Of a stretch of 64,000 nucleotides of DNA, positions 7,299-15,232 are shown one piece after another. The DNA is from Serratia sp. M24T3. Its GTDB lineage: Bacteria > Pseudomonadota > Gammaproteobacteria > Enterobacterales > Enterobacteriaceae. The notes under the pieces were generated by a model. The model saw nothing but the letters and a program-made list of their open reading frames with translations. It made no database searches and had not been told where the DNA came from. The DNA lies in NCBI RefSeq assembly GCF_000257645.1, contig NZ_AJHJ01000025.1, positions 1 through 64,000 of the forward strand. The letters are read 5' to 3'. Within the stretch, counting starts at the first letter, position 1, and each line of letters opens with the position of its first letter. Position numbers and translations under genes: made by a program.

Positions 7299-7541
7299 AT
7301 GAAAGAACCAGATCCAATAACGATTATTGTCTCCGGGGTTAGTAATAAAGAGCTGTATGAATACCTGGAGAACGGTATAGCTGCTGCTCGGCTTTTAAAA
7401 ACCGAGTATGAGAATAAAAAGTTTCTTCAAGCACAGTTGGCCCGAACTGAAGCTGAAATCGAAAGATTGACACCTTTAGCGGCCATGAATGTTCAACAAG
7501 CGGCAACGACCGATGATTGGCTGTCCGAACGGTTGAAATAA
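7299..7541 (+). CDS. Hypothetical left-operon protein
   Basis: An 80-residue acidic protein with a central helix that could form a coiled coil (NGIAAARLLKTEYENKKFLQ and onward to about residue 60). I do not recognise it. It lacks the arginine-rich start of N antiterminators, although it is the first gene after the nut-like site where N usually lies. AAGGCAGG precedes the ATG at a suitable distance. Confidence 0.55.
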   Translation: MKEPDPITIIVSGVSNKELYEYLENGIAAARLLKTEYENKKFLQAQLARTEAEIERLTPLAAMNVQQAATTDDWLSERLK

Positions 7542-8086
7542 TTTAGTTTTAGCTGCCAGGCTGACAACGTACTGTCGTTAACACTGCTTTCCCCTGATGA
7601 GTTGGCTAACGCTGGGGCGCGAACTCACCGCGTAATGAGGCATAACCCACAATGCGAGACTGTGAGTGTCGTCTATCCGGATCCTGATGTTAGGGGGTCT
7701 GGTAACACGATAAGGGTGACAGCTGGAGAGACAGCGCAACGCGAGTTGATCCTGCGCGTTATCAGGTCAGTGTCCGTATGCACTCTCATTGCGGTGACGG
7801 CTGGGAATAGTCCAGCACCACAATCAAAGAGCGCGGATGGCAAAAAAGACTGCTCCATCCCCAACAAAGGAAATTCCGGTTCCTGGGGTGCTCGGGGAAA
7901 CCTGACGAACAATGGAGATACCGCTCTTTTTGATTGTGGTGAATGCGCAGGCTGATGCGCAAGGGAGCATAACTCGTCTAAACGCTCCGTTATACCGGAC
8001 GAGATGCCGGAGATCAGCACCGGCCACCACAACTGGAAACCAGCAGCCAACCGAGAATAAAGAGCTGGGAGCAATACGGAGCCTAC
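7542..8086 (+). other. Left-operon stretch with small ORFs and a long inverted repeat
   Basis: No gene here can be supported with confidence. An 18-base arm CACCACAATCAAAGAGCG (7816-7833) pairs with 7922-7941 with a two-base bulge across a loop of about 88 bases, suggesting a folded RNA. Several very short reading frames start with ATG, for example 22 codons beginning MAKKTAPSPTKE inside the loop. Longer frames on both strands have unconvincing composition. Confidence 0.4.
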
Positions 8087-8215
8087 ATGTTCCAGCCGTA
8101 CGTAAAGCTCAATAAGGCAGGACCACAATTTAATGCTTCGCAGTCCAAGGACGAGCGAGCCGGACCAGTAACCGGCACACAAAGGAAAGAGCACTGTTCC
8201 GGATATGTGGCATAG
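8087..8215 (+). CDS. Possible 42-residue left-operon peptide
   Basis: A reading frame starting MFQPYVKLNKAG, of 42 residues, with GGAG five bases before the ATG. The composition is hydrophilic and plausible for a small phage protein, but no family is recognised and the reading frame is short. It would be co-transcribed with the rest of the left operon. Confidence 0.3.
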   Translation: MFQPYVKLNKAGPQFNASQSKDERAGPVTGTQRKEHCSGYVA

Positions 8216-8224
8216 CAGCCCCTG

Positions 8225-8377
8225 ATGCAAGTTACCGGCGAGGTCGTGAGGTCGGAAAACCGCGTTCAAGCCAAGCGGCGCAAGGTGGTCAAATGCAGTG
8301 CTCTACCCTTTGAGGAATTAGGTTTTGCTCTAGCGACACGCCTTATATGGAAAGGGCAGATTAAGTGTCAGATGTAG
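8225..8377 (+). CDS. Possible 50-residue basic left-operon peptide
   Basis: A reading frame starting MQVTGEVVRSENRVQAKRRK, of 50 residues, ten bases after the previous small frame. The basic segment QAKRRKVVKC could bind nucleic acid. No ribosome site is obvious. Its end overlaps the stop of the opposite-strand zinc-ribbon frame by 48 bases, so at most one of the two may be expressed at a time. Confidence 0.25.
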   Translation: MQVTGEVVRSENRVQAKRRKVVKCSALPFEELGFALATRLIWKGQIKCQM

Positions 8378-8530
8378 TTTGTTTTCATCATAAAATACAT
8401 CATACATATCAATAACATGCATGCAGACTGAACAAACAAGGAGGGATACTACTTGAGGGGTTACCGAGTCTACTACGGCATTGAAATGTTCAGATCTACA
8501 CTTTTTACAATATAATTTTATGTCACGCAT
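8330..8530 (-). CDS. Possible small zinc-ribbon protein, antisense in the left operon
   Basis: A 66-residue frame with two Cys pairs, YCKKC near residue 8 and VCSVC near residue 33, spaced as in zinc ribbons. The protein-like composition and paired cysteines support it, but it runs against the surrounding operon and lacks a clear ribosome binding site. The function is unknown. Confidence 0.4.
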   Translation of the reverse strand: MRDIKLYCKKCRSEHFNAVVDSVTPQVVSLLVCSVCMHVIDMYDVFYDENKLHLTLNLPFPYKACR

Positions 8531-8792
8531 TAATGGCTCAAGAACAGGTGAGTTGCTTTATTCAATTATTAAGATTTATCGTATTCAAGGTTAAGTATAG
8601 CAGACATTGGAATAGTGGGTGCACAACTGCAAGAGCACTCCGCGTCGCACGTGACACGCCGCCGTTTCCAGAATCCAGAGTCGTGTGGCATGGGGTAACC
8701 CAATGGGCAAGCCCCCACATAAAAACGGCGAGTGATGTCCTGAGCTCATACGTGACGTTAAAGAGCCGAGGCCACTGCGTGAGTGTGGCATT
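8531..8792. other. Low-coding stretch before the rdgC leader hairpin
   Basis: Reading frames of 88 codons (plus) and 77 codons (minus) cover this stretch, but neither has a family match I know or a good ribosome site. The nucleotide sequence is the kind found as short conserved tracts in enterobacterial prophages, so it may act as RNA or encode a fast-evolving small protein. I make no functional call. Confidence 0.3.
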
Positions 8793-8866
8793 CACATAGA
8801 GAAGGGGTCTACGGTTACCCTTAAACCTTTGTACAGTATAAGCCCCGTTGACCTCTTCTCTATGTG
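8793..8866 (+). ncRNA. Long leader hairpin upstream of rdgC
   Basis: CACATAGAGAAG (8793-8804) pairs perfectly with CTTCTCTATGTG (8855-8866), and GGTC/GACC extends the stem inside after one mismatch. The loop is about 40 bases. A terminator follows 12 bases later, then rdgC. The arrangement suggests an attenuator or a processed leader RNA. Confidence 0.5.
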
Positions 8867-8878
8867 GAGCACCTATCC

Positions 8879-8914
8879 AGCACCAGCTTTTGCAGAAGCC
8901 TGGTGCTTTTTTTT
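8879..8914 (+). terminator. Terminator directly upstream of rdgC
   Basis: AGCACCAG-CTT, loop TTGCAG, AAG-C-CTGGTGCT, then eight T. GGAG for rdgC lies seven bases after the T run, so expression of rdgC and everything downstream needs read-through. Confidence 0.85.
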
Positions 8915-8932
8915 AACTTTGGAGAACCCATC

Positions 8933-9850
8933 GTGAATAGTCCTATCTTTAAAAACGTCATTATTTATCGCTTGAATCGTGACATTACCCTGAAGGTTGA
9001 AGAGCTCAACACCCAGCTTTCAAGCTTCGTATTCTCACCCTGTGGTAGCCAGGATATGGCAAAGACCGGCTGGGTATCGCCTATGGGCAAGCTCAGTGAT
9101 TCCTTAACTCACTCAGTCAATGGGCAGATTCTTCTCTGTGTGCAGAAAGAAGAGAAGATCCTCCCAGCAGGTGTTATCAAGGCTGAATTGGCTCTTAAGG
9201 TAGACAAAACTGAGCAGGAACAGCACCGTAAATTGAAAAAGACCGAGCTAGATTCACTAAGAGATGAAGTACTTCACACTCTTATGCCTCGGGCTTTTAC
9301 TAAGCAATCTCAGATGCTTATCTGGATAGATACCGTATCCGGCCTAATCTCCGTAGCTACTCCAAGTTCTCGCCGCGCCGAAGATGCCCTGGCACTTCTG
9401 AGAAAGAGTTTGGGATCCTTGCCGGTTGTACCGGTGACCACTGAAACCCCTATCGAGCTCACGCTTACCGAATGGGTTCGTAATGGTGACACACCGGCGG
9501 GCTTTGCTTTAGGCGACTCTGCGGAGCTGAAAGCAATTCTGGAAGAAGGCGGCACTATTCGATGTAAAAAGCAGGCTTTAGTCAGCGATGAAATTGCCAG
9601 CCATATAGAAGGTGGAAAGCTAGTCACCAACCTAGACCTCCACTGGCAAGAGCGCATCAGTTTCTCACTCAATGACCGGCTGACGATCAAGCGTATTAAG
9701 TTCGCTGATGTCCTTCTTGAGCAGAATGATGACATTGACCGCGATGATGCGGCACTGCGTTTTGATGCTGACTTCGTATTATTCACCGGTGAACTCTCCA
9801 AGTTTTATCAGAATCTTTTCGCCGCTCTGGGCGGTGAGATTCAGCGTTAA
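8933..9850 (+). CDS. rdgC: RdgC, recombination-associated DNA-binding protein (phage copy)
   Basis: A 305-residue protein matching E. coli RdgC (303 residues) along its whole length: IYRLNRD at the start, [17 protein letters not shown] near 40-56, the [13 protein letters not shown] block near 155, [10 protein letters not shown], and [14 protein letters not shown] near the end. RdgC forms a ring dimer around duplex DNA and inhibits RecA-mediated recombination (known). Start is GTG 8933, with GGAG eight bases before it, which gives the family N-terminus. A phage-borne copy in the left operon may restrain host RecA during infection; that is inference. Confidence 0.93.
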   Translation: MNSPIFKNVIIYRLNRDITLKVEELNTQLSSFVFSPCGSQDMAKTGWVSPMGKLSDSLTHSVNGQILLCVQKEEKILPAGVIKAELALKVDKTEQEQHRKLKKTELDSLRDEVLHTLMPRAFTKQSQMLIWIDTVSGLISVATPSSRRAEDALALLRKSLGSLPVVPVTTETPIELTLTEWVRNGDTPAGFALGDSAELKAILEEGGTIRCKKQALVSDEIASHIEGGKLVTNLDLHWQERISFSLNDRLTIKRIKFADVLLEQNDDIDRDDAALRFDADFVLFTGELSKFYQNLFAALGGEIQR

Positions 9851-9897
9851 CTCTTCCTTAAGTCACCCGGCAACGGGTGGCTTCGTGAAGTGTTGCC

Positions 9898-9919
9898 GGC
9901 GCTTGCAGGCGTCTTTTTT
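9898..9919 (+). terminator. Terminator-like hairpin between rdgC and the HD gene
   Basis: GGCGC, loop TTGCAG, GCGTC (one G-U pair), then six T. Upstream CCGGCAAC (9868-9875) can also pair with GTTGCCGG. GTGGAG for the next gene follows immediately. Confidence 0.65.
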
Positions 9920-9934
9920 CTTGTGGAGATTTCT

Positions 9935-10456
9935 ATGACATGGCTACAAACCTTTACGGGTAAACACCTGGATTACACCAATCCTTGCCCTCACGTTTTT
10001 GATAAAGACAGCATCGCCCAAGGCCTCTCTCATGAGTGCCGCTTTAACGGGCAAATCCCTCAGTTCTACAGCGTTGCCCAGCATTCAGTATTGGTTAGCC
10101 TTCTCGTGCCAAAGCATATGGCCTGGGAAGCGCTGCTTCATGATGCGACAGAGGCATTTATCAAAGATATTCCAGCGCCACTAAAGTTGCTGCTGCCGGA
10201 TTATAAGCGCGTTGAAGACCGGCTAGATAAGGTCATTCGCTTGAAGTATTGCCTACCACTTTCAATGAGCGCGGAGGTGAAGAAAGCAGATTTAATCATG
10301 CTGGCCACCGAACGCCGTGATTTTGATATGGATGACGGGACCGTGTGGCCAGTGCTGGAAGGCATAACCCCTGCTGATTTCGCTATCTGCCCCCTCAATC
10401 CAGCCCAAGCCCGCGCCCAGTTCCTCAAGCGCTGGGAAGAAGTAAAGCCTTTCTAA
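9935..10456 (+). CDS. HD-domain phosphohydrolase (YfbR-like)
   Basis: A 173-residue HD protein. The metal ligands are visible as H in QHSVLVS (near 46), HD in LLHDATEA (near 65) and a later aspartate in KKADLIMLATERRDF. YfbR-type enzymes dephosphorylate deoxynucleoside monophosphates; here it may tune nucleotide pools during infection, but the substrate is not certain. ATG 9935 has GTGGAG in place and gives the common start MTWLQTFTGKHLD. It is the second of a series of left-operon genes each preceded by a short hairpin. Confidence 0.8.
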   Translation: MTWLQTFTGKHLDYTNPCPHVFDKDSIAQGLSHECRFNGQIPQFYSVAQHSVLVSLLVPKHMAWEALLHDATEAFIKDIPAPLKLLLPDYKRVEDRLDKVIRLKYCLPLSMSAEVKKADLIMLATERRDFDMDDGTVWPVLEGITPADFAICPLNPAQARAQFLKRWEEVKPF

Positions 10457-10489
10457 ACCTGTTTGCAGACAGGAATTGTGGAGATACCC

Positions 10490-11134
10490 ATGACAGTGAA
10501 CGTAATCACCATCGATACCGAAACGATGGACACCGCCCATACGGCACTAATCCTCTCGATTGGCGCTTTTGCTTTTGATGTGACCGACTTGAACGCAACG
10601 CAGCAGGCAATCATGGACGTTACCAAAGACGCTGAACTGCAGGACCATTCGCAGTTTGCGTTTTACCGGCGTGCCGATTCCTTCGACCAGTTAATTTCAG
10701 GTCGCACAGTTAGCGTGCCCACTCAGGAGTGGTGGAAGAAGCAAGGCGAAGAAGCCCACGAAGCACTTACCGGTGAACGCGTAAGCTTAGGTGAGGCGCT
10801 ATCAAATTTAAAACAGTGGATAGCCCAGTATCCAGACGCACGCATATTCTTTCGTGGTCCTGACTTCGACGGTTCCATTCTTGAAAACGCCTATCGGGCT
10901 CACGGCATTGAATGCCCGTGGAAATATAACGGTAAGCGCGATATCAGGACCTATATCGATGCAATGGTGCGCGGCGGCAAAGGCTACATCAAAGACCACC
11001 AGCCATGTTTCCCAATGATCAAACACAACTCGCTCCACGATGCTATGGGCGACGCTGAACAGATGGCGACCGCATACATGATGAACGACGGTAACACCGT
11101 TCCCTCTTCTGAATTAAAAAAGGTGAGAGCATGA
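10490..11134 (+). CDS. DEDD-family 3'-5' exonuclease
   Basis: A 214-residue protein with the DnaQ/RNase T fold motifs: ITIDTETMD near residue 8 (ExoI, DTE), FRGPDFDGSILENA near 125 (ExoII) and HNSLHDAMGDAEQM near 185 (ExoIII). It matches the phage 3'-5' exoribonuclease group with the Rv2179c-like domain (PF16473). The probable substrate is RNA or single-stranded DNA. ATG 10490 follows GGAG and a hairpin with a TTGCAG loop at 10,458-10,473. Confidence 0.85.
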   Translation: MTVNVITIDTETMDTAHTALILSIGAFAFDVTDLNATQQAIMDVTKDAELQDHSQFAFYRRADSFDQLISGRTVSVPTQEWWKKQGEEAHEALTGERVSLGEALSNLKQWIAQYPDARIFFRGPDFDGSILENAYRAHGIECPWKYNGKRDIRTYIDAMVRGGKGYIKDHQPCFPMIKHNSLHDAMGDAEQMATAYMMNDGNTVPSSELKKVRA

Positions 11135-11841
11135 CTACTAAACATGAAAACTTTACTGCCGGTGAATGGATAGAGGCAGGCGATCAGATCATTGGAGAAG
11201 ACGGTTTTACTCTCTTTCGGGCGACGGAAAACCTTCTCGATGGAAGCCAGCATCACGCCAACATACAGCGGGTCGTGGCTTGTGTTAATGCCTTCGCCGG
11301 GATCGAGACCTTCCGTATAGCTGGAAAAGATTTAGGGGAAATTCTTGCGGGTGAAGTAAGGCTTAATAAAGCAGAACCGACTGGGGATGGAGGCTTTAGT
11401 TTCTCCTTCTCAGGAGGAGTTATCCAACTGATGGCAAATGCTTTTGCTGAACAGTTTAAAGATTCAGGAGCAATTAATTATCTTGAGTTAATTTTTCAGC
11501 ATCACGAATTAGGTTCGTTGAATGTCACCATGCAGCGCGTCGAGGGATTAACCCCAGCTCAGAAACTGACACAAGTAGAAATGGAACTCGACAAGTTGAA
11601 GGCTGACTATGACGCCGTAGCCAAAATAGCCGGAACCGCTGAGATTCTTGCTGAGTTGCTGAAGTCGGTGAAGTTCCCTAAAGACATGCAGATTTCTGAT
11701 GCCATTAAAGCGAATATTTCTTCGGATTTTATGGATGGCTATAACGTTCGTGGAATTATGGACCGAAAAGCTGTTGAAGCCGCTGGCATTAATGTTTTAT
11801 CTGCTGATCCCGTGGCAGAGTTTCCACCAGCAGGCACTTAA
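11131..11841 (+). CDS. Hypothetical left-operon protein
   Basis: A 236-residue protein, coupled to the exonuclease gene by an ATGA overlap. Residues about 1-60 resemble the variable phage early proteins with ATENLLDGSQHHANIQRVVACVNAFAGI, and the middle (near 145-170) has a short coiled-coil stretch, QVEMELDKLKADYDAVAK. I do not recognise a domain with known activity. Confidence 0.7.
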   Translation: MTTKHENFTAGEWIEAGDQIIGEDGFTLFRATENLLDGSQHHANIQRVVACVNAFAGIETFRIAGKDLGEILAGEVRLNKAEPTGDGGFSFSFSGGVIQLMANAFAEQFKDSGAINYLELIFQHHELGSLNVTMQRVEGLTPAQKLTQVEMELDKLKADYDAVAKIAGTAEILAELLKSVKFPKDMQISDAIKANISSDFMDGYNVRGIMDRKAVEAAGINVLSADPVAEFPPAGT

Positions 11842-11887
11842 ATATCACCCTGTGTGCAGCAGGTAAATTAAATATGTGGAGGTTCGT

Positions 11888-12151
11888 ATGGGCCAACTCG
11901 TACCTTTGATGGAATGGGCATCCAGTCCAAAAGGGTTTAAATATCCACCAGCGCCAGCAACACTTCATCGGTATGCGAAAACCGGTCAAATCATCCCTGC
12001 CCCGATAAAACAAGGCAGTAAATGGGTGGTCGATGAAGACGCGAAATATGTTGGCGTCATTGCAAAAGCTGAGATCCCGAGTCATCTATCAGCTTCTGTC
12101 AGGGCTTTACTGGAGAAAACGATTAATGGCAGCCAGACCACGTACACATAA
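11888..12151 (+). CDS. xis: Excisionase (Xis-like)
   Basis: An 87-residue basic protein next to the integrase. It fits the excisionase pattern of a winged helix with W near the start and a PPxxKxGxxW turn: ATLHRYAKTGQIIPAPIKQG then SKWVVDEDAKYV. It would bend att DNA and turn the integrase towards excision. ATG 11888 has GGAGG in front; an in-frame ATG four codons upstream is less likely. It overlaps the integrase start by 26 bases. Confidence 0.82.
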   Translation: MGQLVPLMEWASSPKGFKYPPAPATLHRYAKTGQIIPAPIKQGSKWVVDEDAKYVGVIAKAEIPSHLSASVRALLEKTINGSQTTYT

Positions 12152-13247
12152 GGTCAATATTCCAAACCTGTACTGCAAGTTAGACCGCCGGACAAGCAAG
12201 GTCTACTGGCAGTACAGACATCCCATCACAGGAAAGTTTATTGGTTTTGGAACTGACGGTGATACAGCACGTGAGGCAGCAATAGCCGCCAACAGCATGC
12301 TCACTGAGCAGCAATCAAAGCAGATTAACTTCATGGTGGATATGACAATCAAAAACACTACAACTAAAGATGCCGGAATCAGGATAGTTGACTGGGTTAA
12401 CAAATATCTGGAAATACAAGAAGAGCGCGTATTACATGGGGAAATTAAAAAAACAACTTTTAAAACAAGAAAGTCATGCGCTCTGGTTCTTTCTAAAAGG
12501 TTGCCTAACGTTCGTCTTAGCAATCTCGACACGAAGTCAATTGCGGCAATTTTGGATGAATATAAGGTTGAAGGAAAAGCGAGGATGGCGCAGATACTAA
12601 GAGCAACCTGGGGGGATTTGTTTAAAGAAGCACAACACTCTGGTGAGGTTGAATCCGGTTTCAATCCAGCCATGGCCACCAGGATACCAAAAGCTAAAGT
12701 CAGTCGTGCTCGACTCAGTTTTCCTGAATGGAAGGCCATTTATGCAGCAGCAGATAAACTTCAGCCATACGCTAAAAATTCGATGCTCATCGCCCTGATC
12801 AGCGGCCAGCGACGTACAGATATTTCTAACATGAAATTTTCGGATGTTTGGGATGGGCACTTACATATTACTCAATCAAAAACTGGCAGTCGTCTTGCGC
12901 TGCCGCTGACCCTCTTTCTACCCGAGCTAAACTTATCACTCGGTGATGCAATTAAGCAGTGTCGTGACCGTGTGGTAAGCAAATACATTATTCATCATAC
13001 ACGCCCTCATGGTTCAGCAATGCCTGGTGATCCTATTGGCAGCAATGGGCTGAGTCGCGTATTTATGGAGGCTAGAAATATGTCTGGAATAAAGTTTTCG
13101 AAAAACTCTACGCCCCCATCTTTTCATGAGCAGCGTTCTTTGGCTGAACGCCTTTACAGCACCCACGGTGTTGATACTCAGACGTTACTGGGACACAAAA
13201 CAGCATCAATGACAGAGAAATATCACGATGACCGCGGCGCCGACTAG
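12126..13247 (+). CDS. int: Lambda-type tyrosine integrase
   Basis: A 373-residue tyrosine recombinase. The arm-binding start KVNIPNLYCKLDRRTSKVYW is lambda-Int-like. The catalytic set is complete: Arg229 (SGQRRTDI), Lys252 (QSKTGSR), His334-x-x-Arg337 (HEQRSL), His357 (LLGHKTA) and Tyr366 (EKYHDD). It integrates and, with Xis, excises this prophage. ATG 12126 is chosen because GGAG lies ten bases upstream and it gives the family start; earlier in-frame ATGs lie inside xis. Confidence 0.93.
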   Translation: MAARPRTHKVNIPNLYCKLDRRTSKVYWQYRHPITGKFIGFGTDGDTAREAAIAANSMLTEQQSKQINFMVDMTIKNTTTKDAGIRIVDWVNKYLEIQEERVLHGEIKKTTFKTRKSCALVLSKRLPNVRLSNLDTKSIAAILDEYKVEGKARMAQILRATWGDLFKEAQHSGEVESGFNPAMATRIPKAKVSRARLSFPEWKAIYAAADKLQPYAKNSMLIALISGQRRTDISNMKFSDVWDGHLHITQSKTGSRLALPLTLFLPELNLSLGDAIKQCRDRVVSKYIIHHTRPHGSAMPGDPIGSNGLSRVFMEARNMSGIKFSKNSTPPSFHEQRSLAERLYSTHGVDTQTLLGHKTASMTEKYHDDRGAD

Positions 13248-13332
13248 ATCACTTTAGCGATATGAATTCAGATAGCGCTGCGTTAAAAATGGGGTAGGAT
13301 TACCCGCAGCGTCATCAATTTTTCAAAATTCA

Positions 13333-13374
13333 TTTTGGAGTGGAGTTTTGGAGGGATTTTGGGGGGAGTTTTTT
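13333..13374 (+). repeat. G-rich triple direct repeat downstream of int
   Basis: Three near copies of RTTTTGGAGKGG in tandem at about 13,332, 13,344 and 13,356, within 90-130 bases of the int stop. They may be arm-type or core-flanking sites of attP; the core itself could not be located from one end. Confidence 0.35.
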
Positions 13375-13455
13375 AAATGATTAAATCAATAAGTTACAAC
13401 TTCTAAATTTGCTCCATAAGCAGACGGCAGATAACTAAACCTATTATCAAGCTAA

Positions 13456-13486
13456 AAGCCGGACAGAATTTTGCTCCGGCTTTTTT
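13456..13486 (+). terminator. Terminator at the prophage right edge
   Basis: AAGCCGGA, 11-base loop, TCCGGCTT then a T run. It ends left-operon/int transcription. Confidence 0.85.
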
Positions 13487-14522
13487 ATGCCTATCGTGCG
13501 ATCTTCTCTCTCCGCAAACCTAAAACCACAATCGTAAAAATAAGTAAAACTAGATAAGATTTCTTGCGAAGATATAAATAGCGAGAATTGGCATTCATGA
13601 CTCACAGTCACGAGACTGGTAGGTAGAAAATGATATAATACTTACAAAGCGGGTTATAACCAGTCTCCTCATACATCCCTTACCCCAATAGATAATCACT
13701 GAGAGTATCTAAATTTGAAAGTTGCAATATTAGCCAATTAGCAAAACTGATAAGATGATAAAAACTAACGTTTACTATAATGATTTATTAAAGATAACTT
13801 ATCTTGGCGTTTTATTAATCTTATAATATAAACCTAAGACTATAGATCTGACACTCTGTTGTTAAATATAATACTCGTAATAAATGTAAAAAAATCTTTA
13901 ACGCATAACAATTCCAACTTGCGTTAGACCTTGAGTCTAATGACATCATTAATTATTATTTTTCAATAAGTTAAGGAAACATCCATGAACTATTAAAAGT
14001 AATAAATAAACACTTTATCTGACTAAAATATTGCCAAGCATGATCAATAATTGCACTCAATGGCAAGATCATAGATACTCATTATAGTTTTGTAATATCA
14101 GAATTACTCTAAATGGTTACAAATTGTTGAAGCAATGCAAATTAATGAGCCTATTAGCCTACCAAAAATTCATATCTAACTATCAATTAAGAATGAGATT
14201 AACGATCTAATCATGTGACACAACCTGTCTAGCTTTATGTTTCAATTGTATATCAGAATTATTGCAGCTCGGCCTGACGTAAAGAAAGGATTCAGCTTAG
14301 GCGCACAGATCACAATTGTGATCCCTTTAAACCGGATGACATTGATTCCAATCTAATTTAGGAGTAGTCTGTTTATGCAACGATCTTTGAAATATCAAAA
14401 TTAATCTTAACCAGTATGTTCAGCACCAGGTGATAAGTGAGGTTCTTGTATTTCATATAGATCTTTATAAAGGATTGGGAACAGAGCTTATCGTTGAAAA
14501 ACCTTATATGCGGTAATTAATT
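13487..14522. other. AT-rich gene-free stretch with one perfect palindrome
   Basis: About 1 kb, very AT-rich, with no reading frame I would support. The one notable element is GATCACAATTGTGATC at 14,308-14,323, a perfect 16-base palindrome of regulator-operator type. The stretch separates the prophage from the backbone and may include remnant or foreign DNA. Confidence 0.5.
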
Positions 14523-14864
14523 ATGAATGATATGATCACCACCCATTCTACGGAAACCGAGTCATGCCCCTTTTGCGGCCATAACATAGACACCAATATA
14601 GATACATGTGACAATTGCGGAAGTAAAAAAGTAGTAGGCTATATCAATAAATTTGAAAGAAGGATAGTTTTGATACTGCGCATAGTCTTATGCGTTCTTG
14701 CCAGTGTTGTTTATTATGACAATTACCCCGATCCTAAAAACTTCTTAATGGGGGCCTTTCTTTTCATAATATCGATTATATTCGCGTTAATCATCCCACT
14801 GGTAATCTTCAAAATCAAAAACAAGAGAAATGTGGTTTGGAGGAAAAGAATATTTTCAATGTGA
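14523..14864 (+). CDS. Small zinc-ribbon membrane protein, hypothetical
   Basis: A 113-residue protein. Residues 14-35 have CPFCGHN and CDNCGSK, a zinc ribbon; then two hydrophobic segments (about 47-66 and 76-100) and a basic tail. It is AT-rich like the surroundings and has no strong ribosome site. Such zinc-ribbon/transmembrane proteins are often uncharacterised. I cannot assign a role. Confidence 0.5.
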   Translation: MNDMITTHSTETESCPFCGHNIDTNIDTCDNCGSKKVVGYINKFERRIVLILRIVLCVLASVVYYDNYPDPKNFLMGAFLFIISIIFALIIPLVIFKIKNKRNVVWRKRIFSM

Positions 14865-15103
14865 TCACTATAAAAACTCTTACAAGCTCGAGTGGTTGTT
14901 ACTTAAACTCAGATTGACATTCACTACTACCTGACTTGCTTAGCTTCTAGAAAAGCTTCAAGACCTGAACAAACTTTCGAAGATGAAAATAAATTCAAAA
15001 TTATTTATTGAAATAATTCATTTTTTAGCAAATGCAACCTCAGAAAAGCGTACAGGCCCTTAGTATCTTTGATTTATGCATGCAGAGTTTCATCATTCTT
15101 GAA

Positions 15104-15232
15104 TCATGAAACAACCGCATAGACACCTGCTGCGACTAAGGACATCCAGAACAGCGAACAGACGGCAAAAATACCTAACCACACCTTTTCGTTGAAAGTC
15201 ATCAGTGAGTGTTCTTGTTCCATTTTCATCAT
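15104..15232 (-). CDS. ymiA: YmiA-like small membrane protein
   Basis: A 42-residue protein starting MMKMEQEHSLMTFNEKVWLG. A single membrane segment runs from about residue 18 to 41. The pattern KVWLGIFAVCSLFW then a hydrophobic stretch matches E. coli YmiA (KAWLAVFLGSALFW...). AAGGA lies eight bases before the first ATG at 15,232. YmiA has no established function. A stretch of low coding density lies on either side. Confidence 0.65.
   Translation of the reverse strand: MMKMEQEHSLMTFNEKVWLGIFAVCSLFWMSLVAAGVYAVVS

Larger units (their letters stand above)
1..13450. mobile_element. Lambdoid prophage, early (regulatory, replication, recombination, integration) half
   Basis: The gene order is that of a lambda-like phage: Q, recombination genes, P-like and O-like replication genes, CII-type gene, cro, repressor, left operon, xis, int. 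The right operon is on the minus strand, so lysis, head and tail genes are expected to the left of base 1 and are not visible. The right edge is placed after the integrase stop and before the terminator near 13,456. No duplicated att core could be identified because the other end lies outside the window. All core early genes look intact. Confidence 0.9.

Noticed and set aside
7602-7955. A 117-codon plus-strand frame in the left operon
   Set aside because: No ribosome binding site; its composition does not look protein-like and it crosses the long inverted repeat. I keep it only as part of the region description.
7673-8269. A 198-codon minus-strand frame
   Set aside because: No ribosome site, odd composition, and it runs against the left operon through a region with long inverted repeats. 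No family match.
8533-8799. An 88-codon plus-strand frame and a 77-codon minus-strand frame at 8562-8795
   Set aside because: They cover the same bases on opposite strands with no ribosome site for either; I could not choose, so neither is called.
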